The notes under the pieces are model-generated. The model was not told where the DNA came from, made no database searches, and worked only from the letters and a program-made list of their open reading frames with translations. A stretch of DNA of 64,000 nucleotides from Epiperipatus broadwayi. Its lineage: Eukaryota; Onychophora; Udeonychophora; Euonychophora; Peripatidae. Shown here piece after piece: positions 55,266-64,000 of the stretch. The stretch covers positions 2,804,580 to 2,868,579 of the forward strand of contig JAQFVV010006215.1 of assembly GCA_028023455.1 (NCBI GenBank). The letters run 5' to 3'. The translations under genes and the position numbers were made by a program. The stretch's first letter is position 1. Each line of letters opens with the position of its first letter.

Positions 55266-56055
55266 TATATTTTTCCTTTTTCCATTATGAATATACCTCT
55301 CCATCATTGGGGAAAAGTTGTGTTTTTTTTTACATTTGAAGTTTGGTATTATATCTGCTGTGTGTTTATGATTGCACAAAGTCCCATATTATGCCGGGTG
55401 AGGAACGTTGGCTTTGACAACACTTCGTACTACAAAAATAACTCACAAGTCACAACTACTGTTTTTATTTAGTATTATAATGTGTTTTTTCCTTTCTCCA
55501 TAATGAATATGTCTCCACTTTTTTTTTAGAATTGAAGTTTAATATTACATCTGGTTTGACATATTATTCCGGTGATGTATTATTCTAAGTTTATGATATG
55601 TTTAAAATAATGACTCCACAGTATTTGTCCACACATCACTTGGAGATGTTATTTTAAACATATCACAAACTTGGAATCATACATCACCTGGAGTAATATG
55701 TAATACTAAAATACCAAAATATTTATAAAAAATATATTATTTGGATCCTTTTTAATTAATAGTATTTAAAATAATGGATGCTGTAAAATTAATAAAATTG
55801 ATTCTGGTGCTAATGAGTGAGAAGTAGCCCTTTTTTATATATATCTTTGAACAATATGTTAATTTGCTACTATTATTACTAATATTTTCCTCTTCTTTTT
55901 TACACCATAAGTTTCACTTTTAATATTTGTAATTAAAAAGTTAGCTACCAATGCAAAGTGTAGTAAATGTAAGATGAATCCAGTCCATCTAAAAATTAAG
56001 TGTTAATTGTTTGAATTTAATAGTGCTTTATTGTTAAAAAGGAAGTAGTAGTAAT
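55266..56055. repeat. AT-rich stretch with a decayed palindrome
   Basis: Around 55545-55725 CATATTATTCCGGTGATGTATTATTCTAAG pairs with a diverged CTTGGAATCATACATCACCT...GTAATATG, and ATGATATGTTTAAAATAATG pairs with TGTTATTTTAAACATATCAC. It is probably an old MITE. Confidence 0.5.
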
Positions 56056-56074
56056 AAAATACAGTACTAAATTT

Positions 56075-56510
56075 GTCTGAAGGTTTGTAATGATGGTATA
56101 TTATAAGATGTGATGTGTTGGATTATTTCCATCATTTATGAGTGAATGTTGAATGTATAGAAAATTTTAAACTTTATTTAAACTTTTCAAATGCAAACAA
56201 CTGTTAGTAATAACACACAAATAGACAACACAGGTTAGTAATTACACAACATTTCGAGTAGTATTATTCTCCACTCTTCTTCAGGTATTGCTGGTCTATA
56301 TGCACAATGACAATATTCACTTAGAAGTTGAACTCGCACCTTTAGATTCTTGAATATCGAATTTAAGGCAAACACTCTACCAACTGAGCTGTCTATTTGT
56401 GTATTATTACTAACAAGTTGTTTGTATTTGAAAAATTTAAATAGTTTAAAATTTTCTATACATTCAACATTCACACATAAATGATGGAAATAATCCAACA
56501 CATCACATCT
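56075..56510 (-). mobile_element. tRNA-derived SINE in one-sided palindromic form
   Basis: Flanked by the 15-bp repeat TACAGTACTAAATTT (56060-56074, 56511-56525). The minus strand has an A box (CAGCTCAGTTGGTAGAGTGT), CTTAAAT loop and GCGAGTTCAACTTC B-box region (56405-56325), then GCAATACCTGAAGAAGAGTG and the family tail. That tail is also present in inverse orientation at the other end (56103-56220 against 56393-56510). About 28 bases (GTCTGAAGGTTTGTAATGAT...) are unique to the left end. Confidence 0.85.
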
Positions 56511-56525
56511 TACAGTACTAAATTT

Positions 56526-57385
56526 CTAAGTAATCATTATGAAGCAATAAGATTAAAACAATTGGAAATGTTGATTTTAAAAAGTGCTAGAAAAAGTATT
56601 ACAATAATAATATTTCTTGGAATTAGATATTTGAAATGCTTGTTTTAAGTGCTATCATATGGAGTACCCTTTGCAGTTTAGCACATTTGGTAATGTGAGA
56701 CTTTGGATCAGGAGATCTTGGGATTGATTCTGGAAGTCTAACTTCTTATGAACCCAAGCAATAATATATATGGAATGAATTAATTTTTAATATTATTAAA
56801 TATTTTGTGGGCATTTAAGGCTATTTTCTTACTTAGTTGTAATTTGTAGTTAAGAATATAAATGCATAGTATTATAATTTAAAATGCTTTAAATAATTTT
56901 TCAGTATACAATATATATTTTAAATAGATTATTTATGTATGAGTTGTCTCCATTTCATATCCTATATTTGTATAAGGATATATTTAGATTAACTTTTGAT
57001 AAATCTACATCATATTAAGATTCTACATTTCCAATGCATATATATAATTTACATAATCTTACTTATTTTTTATTAAAATTTGTAATTAATTTAAATTGCT
57101 TTCCCATTTTTAAAAAATAAATAGCTGGTTTTGTATTATTGTTTGAAATGCATACAATTTGTAGATGAAATTTTTAAACAGTATTTAAATATTGTTAAAA
57201 TCATTTTTTCTGGAAAACATTAAATTAATTAGGCAATTATTATAATCAAAAGATCTAATCATTTAATTTCCTAAGTCATTATTTTAATATCAAACTTTAA
57301 TGAGTTTTTTTATTTGTAGTAGTAACAATATTAAAGAATTATAATAATTTGTATTAGAATATTTAAGGAGGATAAAAACACCTAT
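56526..57385. other. AT-rich stretch; possible tRNA-like relic
   Basis: At 56670-56745, GCAGTTTAGCACATTTGGTA and GGGATTGATTCTGGAAG resemble A and B boxes of a tRNA-derived SINE. The rest shows nothing. Confidence 0.4.
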
Positions 57386-57392
57386 ATACAAT

Positions 57393-57455
57393 GAATATCC
57401 TGGCACCTCACTGATGACACCAGAAGCAGAAACCTGTCTGGGGTTGAGGATATTC
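57393..57455 (+). ncRNA. Type I hammerhead (RZ-C), helix II weakened
   Basis: CUGAUGA 57411-57417; GAAA 57429-57432; C, CU, GUC 57436-57438. Helix I: ACCUCA 57405-57410 with UGGGGU 57439-57444 and a perfect outer GAAUAUCC 57393-57400 with GGAUAUUC 57448-57455. Helix II (CAC-CAGAA-GCA) pairs poorly; a UGC-CAGAA-GCA ancestor would pair. In the second monomer (57754-57816) the CUGAUGA segment is deleted. Confidence 0.7.
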
Positions 57456-57850
57456 TCAAAGCTTGTTAAGAGCTTATTTTGCAAGCTCTATATATAACAT
57501 TTGTAAACATGACATGTGACATCTGACTTGATTTTTTTATCATTTTATTTTTTTGCTATTAAGGCTTTGGTGATTTTATATTGCTAAAGCTATTAATATA
57601 TGGTGTATCTGAACTTAGTTCAGTCCCATATGGCTATTTGAGTTAGATAGCTGGATTGGAAGACATGGATGTCTGACAATTTCAGATTTTCTTCTCAATA
57701 GTTATACATTAGATAAAGTGCTGGGCTTGTCCTAGTATTTTTAATCTAATGCTGAATATCCTGGCACACCAGAAGCAGAAACCGATCTGGTGTTGAGGAT
57801 ATTCTCAAAGCTTATTAAGAGCTTATTTTGCAAGCTCTATATATAATAAT
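57393..57850 (+). mobile_element. RZ-C retrozyme-like direct dimer
   Basis: The block GAATATCCTGGCAC...GAGGATATTCTCAAAGCTTRTT..GAGCTTATTTTGCAAGCTCTA is present at 57393 and again at 57754, a period of 361 bp. The intervening body contains CTGAACTTAGTTCAGTCCCA and CTGGATTGGAAGACATGG, similar to the RZ-A body (TGAATTGAGTTCAGACCCAT, GCTTGGATTGAAAAT), so the families are related. Direct tandem monomers with a hammerhead in each are the described layout of metazoan retrozymes. I could not fix the target duplication. Confidence 0.75.
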
Positions 57851-59050
57851 GAATGTATATATATGGTAAATAAATTGAAAAATAAAAATAGCTGGAAAGT
57901 ATATACAGTATAAACAAAGATTAATAATAAAAATGTTTGTTTAAAAAAAAATTAAAAAACATAATGTGTGTACATAGAAAGAAAATGAGATAATCAATAA
58001 ATAATTTCCTATTAGCATTTTACTTAAATAAAAATGTAATTTGAAATAAAATGGTAGAATCAAAAGTATTTGTTAAATTGTTATAGGAAAAACAAACTTT
58101 ACAATAGACATTTGTAGATCATGTGACTTTGCATTTGATTTTCACTGAAAATATATATATATCCAATGAGAAGCTGGACAAAATTGCAGGAATACCAACC
58201 ATCTTGATATATTTTTGATATTACATAGCAAAGAAGTAAAAATACATCCCAGTAGAACTTTGTTATAAAGATGCAGTTGTGGAAAAGAATTTTGACTCTG
58301 TTTAAAAGAATACATCATCAGTACCATAATAGCTGATCATTGTGTCAAAAATTACTAAACTGGTTATTTCAAAGATGATGATTACATTCACTAAGTGTAA
58401 AAAAGAATTTGCTTGAACAAATTATTATCAGAAGAATGTTAGACAACAATAGGATTTTATATGAAAATTCACTAAAACATAATGGAATAAGTCACCCCAG
58501 AGAGTAATAAATATCCAAATGTTTACCAAAATGATCCATCCATCTGTGTCTAAGATGCTATTTCACAGCTATTGATTTTCTGTTGTGAATGTTATGATGA
58601 AAAATCAATGAAATTATGAATCTTAAGAAATTAACAAATGATTAGAAAGATGTCTTGTGGTTGGAGATTGAATCTTTTGCCATTTTGCAGTTGCTGGAAG
58701 GATATATATCTGGAGACTATCTAAAAGAATCATCAATCAGACTGCTTTGTTCCCATTTTAAAAATAGTGGTAATATGGTCAGCTATATCATTGTATTTTT
58801 TTTATCTAATCAGTGATCTGCATATATTCATCATCGTTGGAAACTCAAACAATTTGAAAAAGCAAGATTACTTCATGATATAAGCAGCATTTACAGATGC
58901 TGTAATTTCTATAACTCCTGCTGTCATATTTTGATTTTAGAAACATGATAATTTTATTCATCTCCTTGTCTCATCAATTATCTTATTTAAATGTTGATAT
59001 CTTTAAGGAATTTATTTTTGTTCATGAGAACTGATTTTACTTATTAATGT
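57851..59050. other. AT-rich spacer
   Basis: Nothing recognised. The minus-strand open frame at 58142-58327 has no motif. Confidence 0.45.
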
Positions 59051-59059
59051 TATAATTAT

Positions 59060-59611
59060 AAGGGACTTGAATGCGAACTTTTAAAGCTCCCTACATCTAT
59101 CCAATCTATCTCATACAACTGTAACACATAACCACATGTGAAAAAATTAAATGATCTCCAATATCCATATTTCGTGCTAAATCAGCACTCATCAGTTGGT
59201 CTAGATCACCATCTTCCACACATATAAATATAGTAAATCTTTAAACTTTAATGGAAAAGTTTCAATCTTCTCCACTCTTCAAGTCTTCAGTCATTCATTT
59301 CATTAAAAATTCAATGATGAACAAGGGCTTTGAGCATTTCATGCTCGGATTTTCAACGAAATGGATGGCTGATGAATTGGAGTGAAGTATATTGAAACTT
59401 ATCCATTAAAGTTTAAAGATTTACTATATTAATATAATCTGAGCACTGATTGTATATATATATGTGGAAGATGGTGATCTAAACCAACTGATGAGTACTG
59501 GTTCAGCACAAAATACGTATATCGAAAATCATTTATCTTTTTCACATGTATGTGGTCATGTGTATCTATTGTATAAGATATATTGAATAGATGTAGGGAG
59601 CTTGAAAGTCC
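59060..59611. mobile_element. RZ-B palindrome, longest copy
   Basis: The outer arms (AAGGGACTTGAATGCGAACT against GGGAGCTTGAAAGTCC) and inner arms (59145-59265 against 59395-59530) pair through the ribozyme and TTCCACACATATAAATA...AAACTTTAATGG. The minus-strand hammerhead is intact (59153-59207); the plus-strand one at 59476-59530 has AAAA for GAAA and a mismatched helix II. A separate segment with ATTTCATTAAAAATTCA...TTTTCAACGAAATGG forms the central hairpin. Confidence 0.85.
59153..59207 (-). ncRNA. Type I hammerhead ribozyme (RZ-B)
   Basis: Minus strand: CUGAUGA, helix II GUGCU/AGCAC (loop GAUUU), GAAA, helix III A-U and U-A closed by AUGG, cleavage triplet A-U-A, then UUGG pairing with CCAA and AGAUC with GAUCU around an AGA bulge. 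All core bases intact. Compared with 40047 the helix III loop is no longer self-complementary, which may affect dimer formation. Confidence 0.82.
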
Positions 59612-59620
59612 TGACAATAT

Positions 59621-59757
59621 ATCATCATCATCATCATCAATCATTATCAATCCACTGCAGAATGAAGGTCTCTCCAACTTCAACCCACCTTCTCCGATCT
59701 TTAACTTCTCCACATCACCCCTGCACACTTTCTCATCTCATCCATCCATCTCACATG
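59621..59757 (-). pseudogene. RTE-type LINE extreme 3' fragment
   Basis: Minus strand: GATGAGATGAGAAAGTGTGC, AGGGGTGATGTGGAGAAG, TTGGAGAGACCTTCATTCTG, CAGTGGATTGATAATG and a GATGATGATGATGATGA tail. It equals the last 110 bases of the copy at 38740-38860. It abuts the RZ-B element at 59060-59611. Confidence 0.88.
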
Positions 59758-61109
59758 TAGACAATATATATATATTTAAATATTGATTAATGTTATACAA
59801 TTTCTTTCTTTGTAAAATATAACCATCATAATGGAAATGTAATCAGTCATACATCAATTAATCCCTGTGATTTATTTTCTATATATATATTTAAATTCAA
59901 TTTTATTAAAACAGTTAAATAAATGCAAAATTTTTTTTAAGTGTTAGAATTTTGATTTACTGACAACCATTAAAATTAAAAGGAATAAAAGTAAACATCA
60001 AAGCAATACAAAAAACAAAATTGGAATACGATTCTCAAAAATACTTTTATTTTCTCTCAATCTTTTGACAATATGAGATATGATAAACATTTTAATATCA
60101 CTAAATTTATTTGTGGTACCATTTTTATTGAATATAATATATATTGGGCATTAGTATTTCTAAATGTATAATAAAAATTATCTATGTTCATTGAAATAAA
60201 TATAGAATTCTGATTAGATGAAGCTAACATTGATAGTGAATAGTAAAATCATGTTAACCACATATATTAATAAATATAAAAAATTATCTTAAGTTGAATT
60301 TTGTGATGACTTCATAATTTCTGATGATTAAGTATTTAATGAAACAAAATAAGAATCAAAAGAAATAACAGAAATTTACACTTTCAAAAAGATAATTCTA
60401 AAGAAAATTGAGTAGATAACATCAACTGGCTGAGAAAACCTTATAGTGATTGGGAAACTTATTTCAATCAATGTCAGAGATACTTGCCTAGGAAGATGAT
60501 GACTCGAATCTGGGGTGTCCCCGGAATAACTATATGAGATTATCAGATAAACATTTGTTTTGATTAAAAGTTAGAATTCTACTGGGTGGCTTATTCTTTA
60601 GGCTAATCAAACATTTTGTTACATGCTTCACCCTTTTGAGTTGCATTTGCTTGATGTCTTAAGAGTCTCCTTCTATTACATTGTTACAAGTCAACCTCCT
60701 TGAGTTGGAGTTAACTGTTTAATGGCCTGGAGCCTTTTTGTCTTAATAGTGGAATATTTCAAATTCTTTGGGTTTTGATTATCATTTGTTTAACTACTTG
60801 CATAAATTGTAAATATTTATGTTATTAATAAAGTTTTGTTATAAATTTTAAAATAAATCTTATTAGAGAAAATGGCTGCTAAAAAGTAACGAAGCAGATC
60901 AAACACATTATTATGTGATTGATCACATGCTAATGGAATGTGGTTAGGTTTCTCACTGTCAATTAACCAATGCAGTGAATTTATTGCTTATTTAAAATGA
61001 CTTTAAGATAAAGAAAACATCTTTTTTTTCAGATGTCTAACAGTGCATAACTGAGACACTGATAGGAGCATTTGGATTTGGGATTTGAGAATACCATTTT
61101 TAAATATGA
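59758..61109. other. AT-rich stretch
   Basis: A slightly GC-richer stretch at 60480-60860 (ACTCGAATCTGGGGTGTCCC, repeated CTCCTTGAGTTGGAG-like words, ending ATTAATAAAGTTTTG) could be an old LTR or SINE tail with a poly-A signal; no partner seen. Confidence 0.4.
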
Positions 61110-61111
61110 TA

Positions 61112-61773
61112 CTTGTTCATTATCCTGTCTACCAAGCTTGGCTGACTTTTTTTAATTATACAGCTTCAAGGGCATACAATAAATATTTAAAACAAAATGG
61201 CTGACAAGAAGTCATATTTAATATTTACAAGTTTTTGTTTTTATTATTTAAAAAAAAGAAAAATGCAAAAATTAATTATATTTCCACTTTATTACTTTTT
61301 GTATTAAATCAACTTATTAACATAAAAATAATAAAAATATAAGAAACATGTGTCATATTATGCCCATTAACACAACTTGTTAATATAAAAATAAAAAACA
61401 TATAAGAAATAAAGTATCATATTGTACCCATTCATTCAGGAACTACTCCCCTGCATGCTATTTGTCAAAGAAAGATCCCAAATTTTCATCATGTTGCCAA
61501 AATGGTAATGACAAAAATAAAGACACTGAAAGTAAACAAACTACGACAATGTTGAGAGATTTGTCAATGTTTATGTTATAAATAAATAAAAAATTGAAAT
61601 AAACCTCTGAATGGAATTTATAATCGATTTATTAATTTATTTAAACTTAACCAACACATTTGGTAAAATAAAATTGAAAAAAAAAAACAAACAACATAAA
61701 ATACTTGTAGCTCCTGAAACTATATAATTAAAATAAAAGACTGCCAAGCTTGGTAGGCAGGATAATACACAAG
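61112..61773. mobile_element. TA-flanked MITE with long inverted repeats, copy 2
   Basis: Starts CTTGTTCATTATCCTGTCTA and ends with its complement (TAGGCAGGATAATACACAAG); TA lies at 61110-61111 and 61774-61775. The arms extend inward past TTAATTATACAGCTTCA against TGAAACTATATAATTAA and share the ACAAAATGGCTGACAA block with the copy at 6949. It is larger (662 bp) because of extra central sequence with a direct repeat (AACATAAAAATAATAAAAAT near 61318 and 61380). Confidence 0.78.
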
Positions 61774-61775
61774 TA

Positions 61776-63230
61776 CCTAAAACATACACAAATAATTGTA
61801 TCTCATATCCTAAAAGCTAATAGAGTCATCAGTCAAGTCTATAATTATATCCAAAGGTACAGGTGCTAAAAATAGTCTACCTGTTTAAAAACCTAGCCTA
61901 ACAATCAGTGATGACCATTTATTTGCCCATTTACAATTATCAAATGGAGATTGTATGAAGTGAATCACTATATAATATTAAATGAAACATTTGTTACAAT
62001 TTGGGACTTTATATAAAAATGAAACAATGGCATTTTGGAAATTGATGATATATCAAAACAGTAAAATATCAAATGTTTCGAATAAGTTGTTAAATTGATA
62101 AGTGGTACAGAATCGTTTTGAACTGACAAAACATTTTAAAAGATCATGATGAATTTTAATACTAAAATTGGAAAGTATTTAAAAGTATATCCATAAATTT
62201 TAATAAGACAGACATATTGTATAAATTATATGAAAAAAGAAAAATTATATTATAAATTCATTTTGAAATAAATCCAAAGAGGAAATGAGCATTCAAATAA
62301 AACCATAAATTGGATTATTTTTTGATTAATGAAAAATATCTATTGCAAGACTGTAATGTGTTTAGTAGATTCAATACAGGAATATTTAAGTATATGTTAG
62401 TGTAAAACTTGACAAAATCTATTTTAAAATGGTAATATCACCCACTTTACATTCAGAATTATTTTAAAATGACTAATTTGAAAGAACTGAATATCTGGAA
62501 TTTTATAAAATGGTATGAAAAAGTTAATATTTCATATAATTGTGAAATAGTAAACAAAATTATAAAAAGTATTTATTATGATAATTGGAAGAAAAATTAT
62601 TTCAGTAATAAGATGTTTTTAATAAACGGACATTTGAAAGACTTCTGTAAAGAAATGCATAATAAAGAAGAGATGAAAAGTGCAAAAAAAATTAAAAACT
62701 GCAATTATTTGAAATGTTTTAATAGAAATTGGTGAAGATAGATTTTTTTTTTGCAAAGCTATATACCAAATAGGTACTTACATATTACACCTACTGATCA
62801 TGTTTGTAATGACAAAATGTCATACTTTTTTTTAGTAGGGGGAAGAGGTTGTTTGTAATGGTAGAATGCTATATTAAAGAGTCAACTATCTGTTTTTATT
62901 TAGTATCATAATATATTTCTTATTTTTGTATAAAAATTTATACTTTTCATATTTTTAAAAAATTGACTTTTTAATATGGCATTCTGCTGTCACAAACACC
63001 TTCCTCACCCTCACTGGAGAAAATTATAGCATTCTCCCATTGCAAACATGGGAAGCAAGTCTAATATGTAAGTTCCCATCAAATTTCTATATGATAAGAA
63101 TATGCTAGATAATCTGATTAAATGTAATGTTTATTGTTTAAGAAAGAAGAAAAAATATATTAGAAATTACAGCCATATCATTTTTGTTTATAAGTTTAAT
63201 ATGTACCATATTTACCAGCATATAGAATGC
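61776..63230. other. AT-rich stretch; one unassigned open frame
   Basis: An 88-codon Lys/Asn-rich frame at 62469-62735 (KELNIWNFIKWYEKVNISYN and onward) is somewhat protein-like but matches no family I know. A decayed palindrome lies near 62815-63050: GTTTGTAATGGTAGAATGCTATATTAAAGAGTC pairs with GACTTTTTAATATGGCATTCTGCTGTCACAAAC. Confidence 0.4.
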
Positions 63231-63232
63231 AA

Positions 63233-63316
63233 CTCATTGGTGGCCTAATGATTAACATAGCTGCCTTCCAAGCAACTGGCCCGGGTTCGCTTCCAGGTCA
63301 ACACATTTGACATATG
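63233..63316 (+). mobile_element. tRNA-Gly(UCC)-like SINE or tRNA pseudogene
   Basis: CTCATTGGTGGCCTAATGAT (A box), TAACATAGCTGCCTTCCAAG (anticodon TCC), CAACTGGCCCGGGTTCGCTT (B box GGTTCGCTT), CCAGGTCAACACATTTGACA. The T arm has one mismatch and the acceptor does not close. It is the least diverged tRNA-like body in the window together with 55181. Confidence 0.75.
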
Positions 63317-64000
63317 AAATAATAATAATTTTCTATTATTTTTTCATGAATTTCCATAATGATTTATTGCATTAATTTTATAGTTATTTATGTCTACAAA
63401 AAATATAATTAGGAGGAAACACTGTAGTTATGTACCTTTTAATCTTCATCCTCAAAATTCAGAAATTCATATCCAGAGTTAAATGAAGAATCACTTGAAG
63501 CCTCTTCAGAAACTGAATCTTCATATAACAAATCATCCTCTATGCCATTAAATGGTTACTAATTCACATTTCATAAATGGCTTTACAAATATCTCATGTT
63601 GTATAGCATAGAAGAATCTGCATTGTTTTTGAGTCATATTTTTCCAAGAAATCTCAACATAAAATAACAGAACATTGATAATGTTCTGAACAAATCTATG
63701 TTTAAAGTTTAAACATTACAGTGCATCGTTGAAATATGATCACACATACATTGAATGAATTGTAACTTGAAAAGTCAATGGATCTAAATTCTATTTTACT
63801 GGAATACTCCCTCTTTCAATAACAAAACTTAAAATATATCACAATGTATCTTTACAGAACAGAAACAAAATTATGGAAATGATTTATTTGAAACCGCTGT
63901 TTTGCAAATGGACAAAATTCAATAGAATACCTATATATGTATATTAATATAAACCAGAAGTTTCAGACTGGCTGAAATTTCAACTCATAATTTTGATTAC
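63317..64000. other. AT-rich end of window
   Basis: The sequence near 63440-63545 (TTCATCCTCAAAATTCAGAA to CAAATCATCCTC) reads on the minus strand as an acidic Ser/Glu/Asp-rich stretch, which could be an exon end or chance. Nothing firm. Confidence 0.35.

Noticed and set aside
56265-56305. Minus-strand CTGAAGAAGAGTGG...CTACTCGAAATG in the tRNA-derived SINE
   Set aside because: CUGAAGA is allowed in a hammerhead, but an extra A precedes helix II, no helix III or UH triplet follows GAAA, and helix I does not pair.
62469-62735. 88-codon Lys/Asn-rich frame as a host gene
   Set aside because: No family resemblance, no splice context and a composition that follows AT-rich DNA; recorded only as unassigned.
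55181-63316. tRNA-Gly(UCC) genes at 55181-55265 and 63233-63316
   Set aside because: The acceptor stems do not close, the T-arms are altered and both carry the SINE-type trailer; more likely SINEs or tRNA pseudogenes than functional tRNAs.
1-64000. CRISPR arrays, operons, prophage or bacterial features
   Set aside because: No regularly spaced repeats, no ribosome-binding context and all recognisable elements are eukaryotic.

Overview
The window is an invertebrate-type metazoan nuclear segment, about three-quarters A+T by eye. It has no operons, very few open frames above 100 codons, and is packed with decayed eukaryotic mobile elements: LINEs, a Penelope-like element, a Ty3/gypsy remnant, tRNA-derived SINEs, hAT and TA-type non-autonomous elements. 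I cannot name the species. Almost every longer ORF is a piece of a retroelement. The only candidate host-gene exon is 46322-46459: a signal peptide, a short acidic segment and a consensus splice donor.

Layout: 1-3370 AT-rich with nothing recognised; 3373-5040 a 5'-truncated LINE (family A); 5630-9149 palindromic elements; 12455-13972 a minus-strand Penelope-like element (RT plus GIY-YIG nuclease); 14297-19362 a more complete family A LINE (coiled coil, SGNH-like domain, APE endonuclease, RT) interrupted by two retrozyme-like insertions; 22566-25860 two RTE-type LINE tails split by palindromic insertions; 25998-27889 an internally deleted Ty3/gypsy element with two LTRs; 29610-30295 a long hairpin; 32235-35581 a 3.3-kb inverted repeat carrying a retrozyme and a hAT element; 38150-44130 further RTE tails, SINEs and palindromes; 46.3 kb the exon; 49-64 kb intron-like or intergenic AT-rich DNA with more palindromic elements.

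The main discovery is a set of short non-coding retroelements carrying type I hammerhead ribozymes. The core (CUGANGA, helix II, GAAA, helix III, cleavage triplet) and a two-part helix I can be paired base by base. I name three families. RZ-A (about 465 bp monomer, GUC cleavage) is at 8745, 14588, 16928, 32593, 42000 and 49176. RZ-B (AUA cleavage, two-base-pair helix III with an ACGU loop, tRNA-like B box) is at 7950, 25182, 39903, 51177, 53499 and 59060. RZ-C is a direct dimer with a 361-bp period at 57393. RZ-A and RZ-B copies are mostly one-sided palindromes: an inverted copy is joined head to head to a direct copy, a unique tail is kept at one end only, and 11-15 bp target duplications flank the whole. 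Two unrelated families (22566 and 23019) and a tRNA-derived SINE (56075) show the same form. The simplest reading is one insertion mechanism in which cDNA is primed at the target, read from a circular or multimeric ribozyme-processed RNA, and then snaps back on itself. The Penelope-like element is a plausible source of the enzyme, since hammerheads are known partners of that class.
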